64,000 nt of DNA from Dethiosulfovibrio russensis (GTDB taxonomy: Bacteria; Synergistota; Synergistia; Synergistales; Dethiosulfovibrionaceae), in assembly GCF_021568855.1 (NCBI RefSeq), contig NZ_JAKGUG010000001.1, positions 62,001-126,000 on the forward strand, written 5' to 3'. A model generated the notes under the pieces. It made no database searches, was not told where the DNA came from, and saw only the letters and a program-made list of their open reading frames with translations. This document shows positions 16,817 through 25,390 of this stretch, piece by piece. Within the stretch, counting starts at the first letter, position 1. Each line of letters begins with the position of its first letter. Position numbers and translations under genes: made by a program.

Positions 16817-17353
16817 ATGGATCTATCGGGACTTCACAGACTGTGTCGTCGAGACAAAAGGGGAGACTACGTTATGGATAGGGTAAAGGCGGCGGAGGAG
16901 CTCGGCTCCCTGCCTGGCCGTCTTTCCCTGGAGGGGCTTCTGGAGAGGATGAGAGGCTGGTGTCTCTCTATGGGCATCAGGAGAGACGGCGATAGTTTTT
17001 CATTCAACGATGTTCACGAAGGACTGCCTTTCTCCGGATCTGCGACCCGTTTTCAGGACGAGCTCAGCGTTCTTCTGGTCGTCCCCGGGAGAGGTCGTCA
17101 GAGATACCGTATTCCCGGTCTCTGGGGGGATTATCGTTGGTCCGTCTGTTATCAGGAACCGTTGTTGGCCGAGTGGAGAAGCTACCCCAGCGGCGAGAGA
17201 TGGTGGGGAGCGGTGGGACGGGACTCTTGCGACGAGACCGAAGCCAGAGAGAGGTTTCGCTGGCTTTCCAGCCGTAGACAGATCCATCGGGCCCGGTTGA
17301 TTCACGACGGTAAAATAGTGGATGAGTATGTCTCCACAAAAGGACAAAGGTGA
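16817..17353 (+). CDS. Conserved-looking protein of unknown function at the head of the cobalamin operon
   Basis: I do not recognise this 178-residue protein. It has no signal peptide or membrane segment. It is rich in Arg and Trp (GLWGDYRWSVCYQEP, GERWWGAVGRDS) and looks soluble and compact. The ATG at 16817 has GAGGTGAG 5-12 bases upstream. cobQ follows after 24 bases in the same direction, so it is probably cotranscribed with the cobalamin genes. Whether it acts in corrinoid metabolism is unknown. Confidence 0.75.
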   Translation: MDLSGLHRLCRRDKRGDYVMDRVKAAEELGSLPGRLSLEGLLERMRGWCLSMGIRRDGDSFSFNDVHEGLPFSGSATRFQDELSVLLVVPGRGRQRYRIPGLWGDYRWSVCYQEPLLAEWRSYPSGERWWGAVGRDSCDETEARERFRWLSSRRQIHRARLIHDGKIVDEYVSTKGQR

Positions 17354-17377
17354 AACTTTACTTTCAGAGGTGATTTT

Positions 17378-18862
17378 ATGAAAGCCAAGACCCTGATGTT
17401 GCAGGGAACCTCCTCCGATGTAGGTAAAAGCGTTCTCGCCACCGGGCTGTGTAGAATTTTTTACAGGATGGGGTATTCGGTGGTCCCCTTCAAGGCCCAG
17501 AATATGGCTTTGAATTCCTACGTGACCATGGAGGGAGGAGAGATGGGGCGGGCCCAGGTAGACCAGGCCAGAGCTGCCGGAATGGAGCCCTCGGTGGATA
17601 TGAACCCGGTGTTGCTAAAACCGGAGGGCAATTCCAGGTCTCAGGTGGTGGTGATGGGACGGCCGATGGTGACATTGTCCGCCATGGACTATCACTCGAG
17701 AAAGGTGGAGCTTTGGCGTTCCGTTACCGACTCTTTGGATCGTCTTGGCGAACGACACGATCTTATAGTGATCGAGGGCGCTGGCAGTCCGGCTGAGATC
17801 AACCTCAAGGCCAACGACATAGTCAACATGAGGGTGGCCAGACATCTAGGCTCTCCGGTTCTTCTCGTGGGGGATATCGACAGAGGAGGGGTTTTCGCCT
17901 CCCTCTACGGCACTTTGGCACTGCTTGAGGAAGAGGAGAGAGATCTGGTCCGAGGATTTATCATAAACAAATTCAGAGGCGATCTTTCCTTGGTCGGATC
18001 AGGTCTGGACATGCTCCTGAACCTGACGGGGAAACCTACTTTAGGAGTTATCCCCTATCTTAACGACCTCGGGGTAGCTCAAGAGGACTCTGTTTTTCTG
18101 GAGGAGCACGACAGGCTTTCCCGAGGAAGCTTGGACTTGGTGGCAATAAGGTATCCCAGGACCTCCAACTACGACGATCTGGACGCTTTGGCCATGGAGC
18201 CCGATGTCGGAGTTCGCTTGGTGGATTCCCCCTGCGATATGGGTAGGCCTGACGGGATAATACTACCGGGTAGCAAGAGCACCGTGTCCGATCTGCTTTG
18301 GATGAGGGAAAACGGTCTGGAGGCGGAGATCCTGGCCTTGGCGGGATCTGGCGTGCCGGTCGTCGGGATATGCGGAGGTTTTCAGATGATGGGAAGGACC
18401 ATTTTGGATGGAGACCGAGTGGAGAGCTCCGATGAACGTGTAAGGGGCATGGGGCTTCTCGACTCGGTGACGTCCTTTAAGGCTGAAAAGAGGACGGTTC
18501 GGACCAAAGGGACGGTCCAGGGGAAGCTGGGTTTTTTTGGAGAAGTTCAGGGGATCGATGTGGAAGGATACGAGATACATATGGGACGGACCGATTCGCC
18601 TATGAAGGACGGGCTGTTTCTCCTGGAGAACGGCGACCTTGACGGTGCATCGGATCCCGAAGGGCTCCATTGGGGCACCTATCTTCACGGGGTGTTCGAT
18701 TTGCCAGATTTCAGACGATCGTGGCTTAGATCAATCGGTTGGAGGGAGTCCGGCCAGGGGATTTCTCTTGAACAGCACAGGAACAGGGCTTTTGATCGTC
18801 TAGCCGACCATATGGAAGAGCACATGGATATGGGCGAACTCAGGCGCATAGTGGGGCTATGA
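17378..18862 (+). CDS. cobQ: Cobyric acid synthase (CobQ/CbiP)
   Basis: A 494-residue glutamine- and ATP-dependent amidotransferase that amidates four side chains of adenosylcobyrinic acid diamide to give adenosylcobyric acid. The N-terminal dethiobiotin-synthetase-like domain starts with MLQGTSSDVGKSVLATGLCR and contains FKAQNMALNSYVT and EGAGSPAEINL. The C-terminal glutaminase domain has GICGGFQMMG (nucleophile Cys) and a GTYLHGVFD histidine segment. It overlaps pduX by 4 bases. Confidence 0.96.
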   Translation: MKAKTLMLQGTSSDVGKSVLATGLCRIFYRMGYSVVPFKAQNMALNSYVTMEGGEMGRAQVDQARAAGMEPSVDMNPVLLKPEGNSRSQVVVMGRPMVTLSAMDYHSRKVELWRSVTDSLDRLGERHDLIVIEGAGSPAEINLKANDIVNMRVARHLGSPVLLVGDIDRGGVFASLYGTLALLEEEERDLVRGFIINKFRGDLSLVGSGLDMLLNLTGKPTLGVIPYLNDLGVAQEDSVFLEEHDRLSRGSLDLVAIRYPRTSNYDDLDALAMEPDVGVRLVDSPCDMGRPDGIILPGSKSTVSDLLWMRENGLEAEILALAGSGVPVVGICGGFQMMGRTILDGDRVESSDERVRGMGLLDSVTSFKAEKRTVRTKGTVQGKLGFFGEVQGIDVEGYEIHMGRTDSPMKDGLFLLENGDLDGASDPEGLHWGTYLHGVFDLPDFRRSWLRSIGWRESGQGISLEQHRNRAFDRLADHMEEHMDMGELRRIVGL

Positions 18863-19716
18863 GGGCTCTGGTATCCTGTCCCGGAACCTGCGGAGAACTC
18901 TATCAGGGATGGCCCGGAGGAATCTGCAGTTTGATATCGTGTCCTATAGACAGAACCACCTATATGGAGGTGGAGGTTAACCCTGGAACGGGCGAGATAT
19001 CAGTCCCGGAGGGAATGGATAAGACCGGGGATGTCCTTGGGCTGGCCTCAAACCTTTGGCGATGTCGACATCTGGATGTGTCTGTCCGTAGTTTTAGAAG
19101 ACTGCCGGTATCCAGAGGATATGCCAGTAGCACCGCCGACATGATATCGGCACTGTACGGTCTTGCTGTCTGCATCGATAGGATCGTATCTCCCGAGGAA
19201 GTCACTGAGATGGCCGTGGCGATTGAACCCTCCGATGGAATCGCCTGGTCTGAACTGGTGTTGTTGGATCATCGTTCATTATCGAATTATACGGTTATCT
19301 CGGAGGTCCCCCCTTTGAAGGTGGTTCTCTTCGATCCGGAGGAAGAGGTGGATACGGTGGAGTTCAACCGACGGGTCCATCCCTTAGAGGGAGTCGACTA
19401 CGATGGGATACTTCACGATCTGATAGGTGCATTGATAAAAGAGGACTGGATCGCTTTGGGCAGATCCGTTACCGCCAGTGCCAGAGCGAATCAGGATGTT
19501 TTGTTCAAGCCCTGCCTGGAGGAGCTTATAGACGTGGCTTTGTCCGACGGAGCTTTAGGTGTGACCGTCGCCCACAGCGGGTCCATCTGTGGTGTGCTGT
19601 ATCCTCCGGATGCGGATCCCCTTTGGGCTGATTTGCCCTGGCCCGACGGGGTTGGGACTCCTCGGCTTGCCAAAATGGTCCCCGGAGGAGTTCATGTGTT
19701 GGGGGTAGCTAGATGA
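18859..19716 (+). CDS. pduX: L-threonine kinase, PduX-like (GHMP family)
   Basis: A GHMP-fold kinase of 285 residues. The N terminus CPGTCGELYQG and the ATP loop LPVSRGYASSTADMISAL (about 82-99) match PduX. That enzyme phosphorylates L-threonine to supply L-threonine-phosphate, the precursor of the aminopropanol linker of cobalamin. The product is the substrate of CobD, encoded two genes downstream, giving a consistent pathway. It overlaps cobQ and cbiB by 4 bases on each side. Confidence 0.9.
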   Translation: MRALVSCPGTCGELYQGWPGGICSLISCPIDRTTYMEVEVNPGTGEISVPEGMDKTGDVLGLASNLWRCRHLDVSVRSFRRLPVSRGYASSTADMISALYGLAVCIDRIVSPEEVTEMAVAIEPSDGIAWSELVLLDHRSLSNYTVISEVPPLKVVLFDPEEEVDTVEFNRRVHPLEGVDYDGILHDLIGALIKEDWIALGRSVTASARANQDVLFKPCLEELIDVALSDGALGVTVAHSGSICGVLYPPDADPLWADLPWPDGVGTPRLAKMVPGGVHVLGVAR

Positions 19717-20624
19717 TCTTCGATCTCATATCGCTGGCCGTGGCCGTTCTGTGGGATGTTTCTCTGGGGGAGCCTTCAAACGCCGTTCATCCGGTATGCT
19801 GGATGGGATCTTTCGTCGATTTCCTCTGGAGAAAGAGACCTGGAAGATGTCTGTTCCCTTATGGGTGTCTCATAGTCTTGTCCGGTATTTCTTTGGTCAT
19901 GGTTGTGGTGTCGGCTGTGTATAGTCTGTCTCTCGTGTTTTCCTTGCCTATTTCCGTCTGGTTTCTGAAGGGGACTTTCTCCCTTAGTGGTTTGCTGGAG
20001 GCGGGAGGATCTATCGACCGGGCCCTGAAATCCGGCGATTTAAGCCGGGGCAGACGCCTTCTGGGATATCATCTGGTTAGCAGAGATACCTCTAAACTTT
20101 CTTCCTCCGAGGTAGCAGGGGCCGCGATCGAATCGCTGGCGGAAAACTTCGGCGACGGCCTGGTTGCCCCTCTCTTTTTCTTCGCTCTTTTCGGGCTTCC
20201 CGGGGCTTTAGTATATCGTTTCGTAAATACCTGCGACTCGATGTTGGGATACCGTGGAGGGGATTTCGAGTCGGGGGGCAAGTTCGCCGCTAGACTGGAC
20301 GACCTTTTGAACTGGATTCCCTCCAGGCTGGCTTCTCTCCTGATTTTGGCTGGGGCCGCTATCGTAGGAGCCAACTGGAGGGGCGGCGCGATCTCGGCCT
20401 TAAGGGATCACGGTAGGACCAGTAGCCCTAACGCCGGTTGGCCTATGGCCGCCATGGCAGGAGTTCTGTCGGTCGTCTTGGATAAAAGAGGGGTGTATCG
20501 TTTGAATCTTTCAGGAAGAAGGCCCGTGTCGAAGGACCTTAGAGAGGCGATGTCCATTCTCATGGTAGCTCAAGGTCTGGCTCTAGCCTTATTTTTTATG
20601 TGGATATGTGCAGGTGCGTTATGA
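19713..20624 (+). CDS. cbiB: Adenosylcobinamide-phosphate synthase CbiB
   Basis: An integral membrane protein of 303 residues that attaches (R)-1-aminopropan-2-ol phosphate to adenosylcobyric acid. WDVSLGEPSNAVHPVCWMG near the N terminus, SLAENFGDGLVAPLFFFALFG in the middle and RTSSPNAGWPMAAMAG are signatures of the CbiB/CobD family. Four or five hydrophobic segments are visible, including one at the extreme N terminus. It overlaps the next gene by 4 bases. Confidence 0.95.
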   Translation: MIFDLISLAVAVLWDVSLGEPSNAVHPVCWMGSFVDFLWRKRPGRCLFPYGCLIVLSGISLVMVVVSAVYSLSLVFSLPISVWFLKGTFSLSGLLEAGGSIDRALKSGDLSRGRRLLGYHLVSRDTSKLSSSEVAGAAIESLAENFGDGLVAPLFFFALFGLPGALVYRFVNTCDSMLGYRGGDFESGGKFAARLDDLLNWIPSRLASLLILAGAAIVGANWRGGAISALRDHGRTSSPNAGWPMAAMAGVLSVVLDKRGVYRLNLSGRRPVSKDLREAMSILMVAQGLALALFFMWICAGAL

Positions 20625-21736
20625 TCCCTAGACCGGTATCGGATCTCGACGGATTGGGGCCGGTGGTTCACGGCGGAATAAACCGTGGAAAGCTGGACTC
20701 CATGGGGTTGGGTGTCGATGATATCCTGGATTTCAGCGTCTCGATCAATCCCCTGCCACCTCACGAGGATGTTTTGAAGGCGTCTCGTTCCGCTGAGTTG
20801 GATATCTATCCCGACAGGTCCGCCTGGGAGTTGAGGGAAAGACTATCCGATCTTCACGGGGTGGACAGTTCCAGGGTTTTGGTCACCAACGGAGCCTCCC
20901 AAGCGATATGGCTGGTGTCTATGGCATATTTGAGATCCGGCAGGAATACCTCTGTCGTGGTTCCGGTCTACGGCGAATATATTCAGGCGGCTTCCGCTCT
21001 GGGAGCCTCGGTTTACCTATGGGATTTCGGAGATTTTATGACAGGCGATTCCTCTGGTTTTAGCCGTTCGCTTCACGACAGAATCCGAATTGAACCTCCT
21101 GAGGTGCTATGGATCTGTTCTCCCAATAACCCAACGGGATACGCCCTTTCAAGGTCGCAGATCGAGTCCATCCTGGATATATGTAAGGTCGGTCCGACCA
21201 TGGTAGTCCTAGACGAAGCCTATCGCAATTTCATGGAGGATCCTCCTGATTTGGAGGATCTTCTCGACACAGGCAGGCTCCTCATACTGAGATCCATGAC
21301 TAAGGACTACGGTTTACCTGGCATCAGGCTGGGGTATGTCCTGGGTTCCTCGGATTCCATATCGGCAATGGAGAAGGTCCAGCCTGACTGGAGCGTGGGG
21401 GCCCAGGCCCAGGCTGTGGGGGTGGCTCTTCTGCAGAACCGGGAGCATTACGAACGACAGTGGGAGCTTTTGAGAATAGAGAAGAAGAGGCTATCCGACG
21501 GTCTGAAACGGATTGGCGTAACGGTGATCTTCGGAGAGGGCAACTTCCTGCTCTGTCGTCATCGTCGTTGGTCCGAACTCAAAACGTATCTGTGGAACAA
21601 GAGGATACAGCTCAGGGACTGCGGTTCCTTCGGGCTGAAAAATTATTTCAGGATAGGTATAAAAAACGTCGATATGGACGATCTGCTTCTAAAGGAAATA
21701 TCGTCTTTTTTGCTCGGAGAGGAGGCTTTTAGCTGA
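20621..21736 (+). CDS. cobD: L-threonine-O-3-phosphate decarboxylase CobD
   Basis: A PLP-dependent class I/II aminotransferase-fold enzyme, 371 residues from the ATG at 20621. It decarboxylates L-threonine-phosphate to aminopropanol-phosphate. HGGINRGKLDSMG...ILDFSVSINPLPP at the N terminus, ICSPNNPTGYALS, VVLDEAYRNFME and the lysine loop RSMTKDYGLPGIRLGYVLG are all present. I chose 20621 because it forms an ATGA overlap with cbiB and has an AGGTG 5 bases before it. Earlier in-frame starts (20600, 20606) lie inside cbiB. Confidence 0.94.
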   Translation: MIPRPVSDLDGLGPVVHGGINRGKLDSMGLGVDDILDFSVSINPLPPHEDVLKASRSAELDIYPDRSAWELRERLSDLHGVDSSRVLVTNGASQAIWLVSMAYLRSGRNTSVVVPVYGEYIQAASALGASVYLWDFGDFMTGDSSGFSRSLHDRIRIEPPEVLWICSPNNPTGYALSRSQIESILDICKVGPTMVVLDEAYRNFMEDPPDLEDLLDTGRLLILRSMTKDYGLPGIRLGYVLGSSDSISAMEKVQPDWSVGAQAQAVGVALLQNREHYERQWELLRIEKKRLSDGLKRIGVTVIFGEGNFLLCRHRRWSELKTYLWNKRIQLRDCGSFGLKNYFRIGIKNVDMDDLLLKEISSFLLGEEAFS

Positions 21737-21738
21737 AC

Positions 21739-22320
21739 ATGGGAAATATAGTTTTGGTGTTGGGAGGAGCTAGAAGCGGTAAAAGCGGATTTGCCCAGAG
21801 CTTGATATCCGACCAGGAAAGACATTGTCTTCGAACTTCCGTCTTTTATGTAGCCACCGCCGGGATAGAGGACGATGAGATGGCTCGTCGGGTCGCCCGT
21901 CACAGGGCGGATCGTCCGGATAGATGGAAGACCTTGGAGGCCCAAAACGACGTGGTGGGAACGCTTGAGGAAATTCCTTCGAAAAGTATAGTCCTTTTGG
22001 ACTGCGTTACAATGATGGTTACCAACCTCATGTTTTCTCGTAGAACAGAATGGGACGGTCTCTCTATGGAGGACGAGAGGTCGGTAGAGCAGTTCGTGCT
22101 GGGAGAGGTGGACCGTATGTTGGAGGTATTTAGACGACGGGATATTTCCGCCGTTCTGGTCTCGAACGAGGTGGGGCAGGGGTTGGTGCCTCCCTATCCT
22201 CTGGGGAGAATCTTCCGGGATATTGCGGGATGGGCTAATCAGAGGATCGCAAAGGAAGCCGATAGCGTCTATCTTATAACCGCCGGTATCCCCCAGATCA
22301 TCAAGGAGGCTACGTCATGA
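21739..22320 (+). CDS. cobU: Adenosylcobinamide kinase/guanylyltransferase CobU
   Basis: A bifunctional kinase and GTP-transferase of 193 residues that activates adenosylcobinamide to the GDP form. The P-loop LVLGGARSGKSGFAQSL sits at residues 5-21. YVATAGIEDDEMARRVARHR carries the nucleotide-accepting histidine region, and VLVSNEVGQGLVPPYPLGR is typical of the C-terminal half. It overlaps cobS by 4 bases. Confidence 0.96.
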   Translation: MGNIVLVLGGARSGKSGFAQSLISDQERHCLRTSVFYVATAGIEDDEMARRVARHRADRPDRWKTLEAQNDVVGTLEEIPSKSIVLLDCVTMMVTNLMFSRRTEWDGLSMEDERSVEQFVLGEVDRMLEVFRRRDISAVLVSNEVGQGLVPPYPLGRIFRDIAGWANQRIAKEADSVYLITAGIPQIIKEATS

Positions 22321-23051
22321 GGTTTCTGTTGGCCCTGTCTTTTCTGACATGCATCCCGGTTTCGTTGAAAAGGCCTATGACTGAGGAGGATCTGGGTCAC
22401 GCTACGAGATGGTTCCCTCTGGTAGGCGCCGTTATAGGCTTGATCCTATTGTGTGTTTTCCGTATCTCCTCATCCGTATGGGGTGCCTATGTGGCAGGAG
22501 CCTCCACCCTGGCGGTGTGGGCCGCCTTGACCAGAGGGCTGCATCTGGACGGCCTGGCCGATACGTTCGACGGACTAGGCGGCGGAGTCACTAAAGAGAG
22601 GGCACTGGAGATCATGAAGGACAGTCGGATAGGAACCTTCGGTGCCGTGGCGATATTCTGTCTCCTTACGTTGAAGCTGGCCGTTCTGTCGTCTATGGGG
22701 CCCGAGCTATCAGAATGGATCTTCGTGGCTCCCGTCCTATCCAGGTGGTCCATGGTTCTGGCCGTCGCAGGTTTCTCTACCGCCCGTAAAAACGGTTTGG
22801 GACGCCGTTTCAAGTCCTATTGTGGGGTTACCGAGATGATGTTTGCCTCGTCTTTGGCTCTCGTCCCGGTTGTCGCCATCACGGGATGGATGGGGCTGGC
22901 CGTCATGGGTGGTGCGGGATTGACGATGTGGTCCGTGGGACATAGGATTTCCTCCTTTCTCGGGGGCCTAACGGGAGACAGCTACGGCTGTATCTGCGAG
23001 GTCGTGGAGCTTTTCGTCCTGATGTCCGGTACTGCCGTGGCGTCTCTTTAG
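22317..23051 (+). CDS. cobS: Adenosylcobinamide-GDP ribazoletransferase CobS
   Basis: A polytopic membrane enzyme, 244 residues, that joins alpha-ribazole to adenosylcobinamide-GDP to finish cobalamin. The N-terminal ALSFLTCIPVSL and the conserved LTRGLHLDGLADTFDGLGG (Asp-rich metal site) and VLSRWSMVLAV segments identify it. It is the last gene of the cobalamin operon. CobT and CobC are not in the window. Confidence 0.95.
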   Translation: MRFLLALSFLTCIPVSLKRPMTEEDLGHATRWFPLVGAVIGLILLCVFRISSSVWGAYVAGASTLAVWAALTRGLHLDGLADTFDGLGGGVTKERALEIMKDSRIGTFGAVAIFCLLTLKLAVLSSMGPELSEWIFVAPVLSRWSMVLAVAGFSTARKNGLGRRFKSYCGVTEMMFASSLALVPVVAITGWMGLAVMGGAGLTMWSVGHRISSFLGGLTGDSYGCICEVVELFVLMSGTAVASL

Positions 23052-23147
23052 GTTATAATCGGAAAATATCGTCTCGGATATAGTTGTCTTTAAGAGATTC
23101 GTCCTACCTCGGGCGTACCGTTCTACAGTCAGGAGGAGATCCAGAAT

Positions 23148-24788
23148 ATGTCGTTCGTCATTCGGATCAAGGGTTTTTCCGATATACACTGTGAGATGCC
23201 GTTGTCGGGGCAGGGAGTGTTGGCTTCCACCGGACTATACAAAAACAGGAACATCGTCGCCTGGCGGGTAAATAACTATCTTCGCCCCCTCGAGTGGGTC
23301 GTCGACGGAGACGCAGACGTCGAATTCGTCGATACCTATTCCTTCGAGGGGACCATGGTCTACAGGAGTTCTCTGGGTTTTCTGCTCGTCCTGGCCTCGA
23401 GAAAGGCTCTGGGCAAACCCATCTTTATCCGTCATTCGATCTCGGAAGGTCACTTTTGGGAGCTGGAGGACGAGGATATAACCGAGGAGGATCTGGCGTC
23501 TATAGCGGAGACGATGAAGGACCTGGTCGATATGGATATTCCGATAACCAGGGAGATCGTCTCACTCGATAAGGCCTGTCGAATATTCGAGAGACAGGGA
23601 AACCCGGAGAAGGGGAGACTTTTCTCCAGGGTCTACATGGATCCCATAGAGGTCTATCGTTGTCTCGATATGTACGGTTTTTTCTATTGCCCTCTGGTCC
23701 CGTCCACGGGATATCTCAAGAATTGGGATCTTAAGCTTCTTGCGCCGGGAATGGTGCTTCAGTTTCCCACGGTCGCCTATCCTACGTCTTTGCCGCCCTT
23801 TCAGGCATCCAGGAAGCTGTCCGGTGTTTTTCTCGAATACGCTAACTGGCTCAGGACGATGGGAATAAGCACCATGGTCAACCTTCACGACGCCATAGCC
23901 GCTGGAAGAGGGCAGGAACTGATACTGATATCCGAGGCCTTCCACTCCCAGAGGTTGAGCAATTTGGCCTACGATGTGGTGAAAAGAAATGCAAGGGTTG
24001 TCTGTATAGCCGGTCCCTCCGCGTCGGGCAAGACCACTCTGTCTAAAAGGCTTAAGATACAGCTTCAGGTCTGTGGAAAGAGACCTGTGACGGTGTCGCT
24101 GGACGACTATTTCGTGGACAGGGAGAGGACGCCTAGAGATGAGAAGGGCGACTACGATTTCGAGGCTTTAGAGGCTCTGGACCTCGAATTGTTGAACCAG
24201 CAGCTGAAATCCCTGATAGAGGGGGAGTCGGTACAGCTTCCTCGTTTCGATTTTCGCACCGGAACCCGTAAGGAAGGTCGTTGGTTGAAATTGGATGAGG
24301 ACGACATCCTTATAATAGAGGGCATCCACGGATTGAACGACCAGGTTACCCAGTCCGTTCCTCAGGACAAAAAGTTCCGTATCTTCGTGTCTCCTCTGAC
24401 AGGGGTGAGCCTCGATAGACAGAACAGGACTAGCACGACGGATAACCGCCTTTTCCGAAGGATGATAAGGGATCACAGGACCAGAGGGCACGGACCGGAA
24501 GCCACTCTCAAGAGGTGGCCGTCGGTCATAAGAGGGGCTCAGAAGTATATCTTTCCGTATCAGAAACACTCGGATGTTATGTTCAACTCCGCCCTTCTTT
24601 ACGAGCTGCCTGTGTTGAAAGGCTATCTGGAACCGCTTTTACAGACGGTTCCCGAGGGGTCTCCCGTTTTCGGCGAGGCCAGGAGGCTGTTGTCCCTGCT
24701 GCGATTCGTCCCCCCTCTCCCGTCCGATACGGTTCCCAACGAATCCATCATAAGGGAGTTTATCGGCGGCAGTCTTTTCGAGGACTGA
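23148..24788 (+). CDS. Nucleoside kinase with TGS and ThrRS-like domains fused to uridine kinase domain
   Basis: A 546-residue multidomain protein. The N terminus resembles a TGS/threonyl-tRNA-synthetase additional domain (residues about 1-200, with the GKPIFIRHSISEGHFWEL region). A uridine-kinase/phosphoribulokinase domain starts at about residue 285 with VVCIAGPSASGKTTLSKRL. VSLDDYFVDRERTP, DILIIEGIHGLND and IRDHRTRGHGPEATL follow, matching the uridine kinase core. The overall architecture is known from Firmicutes and Synergistota; its exact substrate is uncertain. A TATAAT lies at 23054-23059 and AGGAGG at 23131-23136. The L,D-transpeptidase gene follows after 2 bases. Confidence 0.85.
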   Translation: MSFVIRIKGFSDIHCEMPLSGQGVLASTGLYKNRNIVAWRVNNYLRPLEWVVDGDADVEFVDTYSFEGTMVYRSSLGFLLVLASRKALGKPIFIRHSISEGHFWELEDEDITEEDLASIAETMKDLVDMDIPITREIVSLDKACRIFERQGNPEKGRLFSRVYMDPIEVYRCLDMYGFFYCPLVPSTGYLKNWDLKLLAPGMVLQFPTVAYPTSLPPFQASRKLSGVFLEYANWLRTMGISTMVNLHDAIAAGRGQELILISEAFHSQRLSNLAYDVVKRNARVVCIAGPSASGKTTLSKRLKIQLQVCGKRPVTVSLDDYFVDRERTPRDEKGDYDFEALEALDLELLNQQLKSLIEGESVQLPRFDFRTGTRKEGRWLKLDEDDILIIEGIHGLNDQVTQSVPQDKKFRIFVSPLTGVSLDRQNRTSTTDNRLFRRMIRDHRTRGHGPEATLKRWPSVIRGAQKYIFPYQKHSDVMFNSALLYELPVLKGYLEPLLQTVPEGSPVFGEARRLLSLLRFVPPLPSDTVPNESIIREFIGGSLFED

Positions 24789-24790
24789 GG

Positions 24791-25378
24791 ATGGGTCGAA
24801 CCTTTGGCCTCCTGATCTGTCTCCTGACGGTCGTCTTCTCCTCTCGGTCATGGGCTTCCGATATCGATGGGCTCTCATATTGGAAGAGGCTCGAGCCGTC
24901 TCTGTCGGCTTATATCCCCTGGGCATCGGAGGTCGTTATCTCGGAGGACTGCGTTCCATCCGGTAGTGTTATGTGGATCTGCCACAAAGGGGCCCATCTT
25001 CTTTTCGGAGTGGACGAGAAGGCCAGGCTTCTTTTCGGATGCTGGCCCGTCGCTACCGGTAGAAACACCGGTCAAAAGCGTAAGGTCGGGGATATGAGGA
25101 CTCCCGAAGGTCTTTTTTCCGTCCAGAGCGTCCACGATGCGTCTTACTGGCAGCCCTACAGGGATAAAAAGACCGGCGATACAGTAGGGTACGGGCCCTG
25201 GTTTATAAGGCTCAAGACTCCGCCATGGAGCGGCATAGGTATCCACGGTACCGACGAAGGACATCTGTCGGAGATCGGTACCGACGCCAGCCACGGTTGC
25301 ATAAGGATGAAGAACGAGGATCTGTTGAGGATAAAGGAAGTAGTCAGACCGGGACAGAAGGTCTTGATCGTTCCCTGA
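24791..25378 (+). CDS. L,D-transpeptidase (YkuD family) with signal peptide
   Basis: A 195-residue exported enzyme predicted to cross-link or modify peptidoglycan peptides. Residues 1-22 are a signal peptide (RTFGLLICLLTVVFSSRSWA). The catalytic YkuD motif is IGIHGTDEGHLSEIG...DASHGCIRM (about 149-177), with His and Cys in place. The ATG at 24791 comes right after the kinase stop, with GAGGACTGAGG upstream. A longer in-frame extension exists but lies inside the previous gene in another frame. Confidence 0.9.
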   Translation: MGRTFGLLICLLTVVFSSRSWASDIDGLSYWKRLEPSLSAYIPWASEVVISEDCVPSGSVMWICHKGAHLLFGVDEKARLLFGCWPVATGRNTGQKRKVGDMRTPEGLFSVQSVHDASYWQPYRDKKTGDTVGYGPWFIRLKTPPWSGIGIHGTDEGHLSEIGTDASHGCIRMKNEDLLRIKEVVRPGQKVLIVP

Positions 25379-25390
25379 GGGAGTGAGCCT

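Noticed and set aside
24515-24790. 92-residue in-frame extension upstream of the L,D-transpeptidase
   Set aside because: It lies inside the nucleoside kinase gene in another frame; the ATG at 24791 begins a clean signal peptide.
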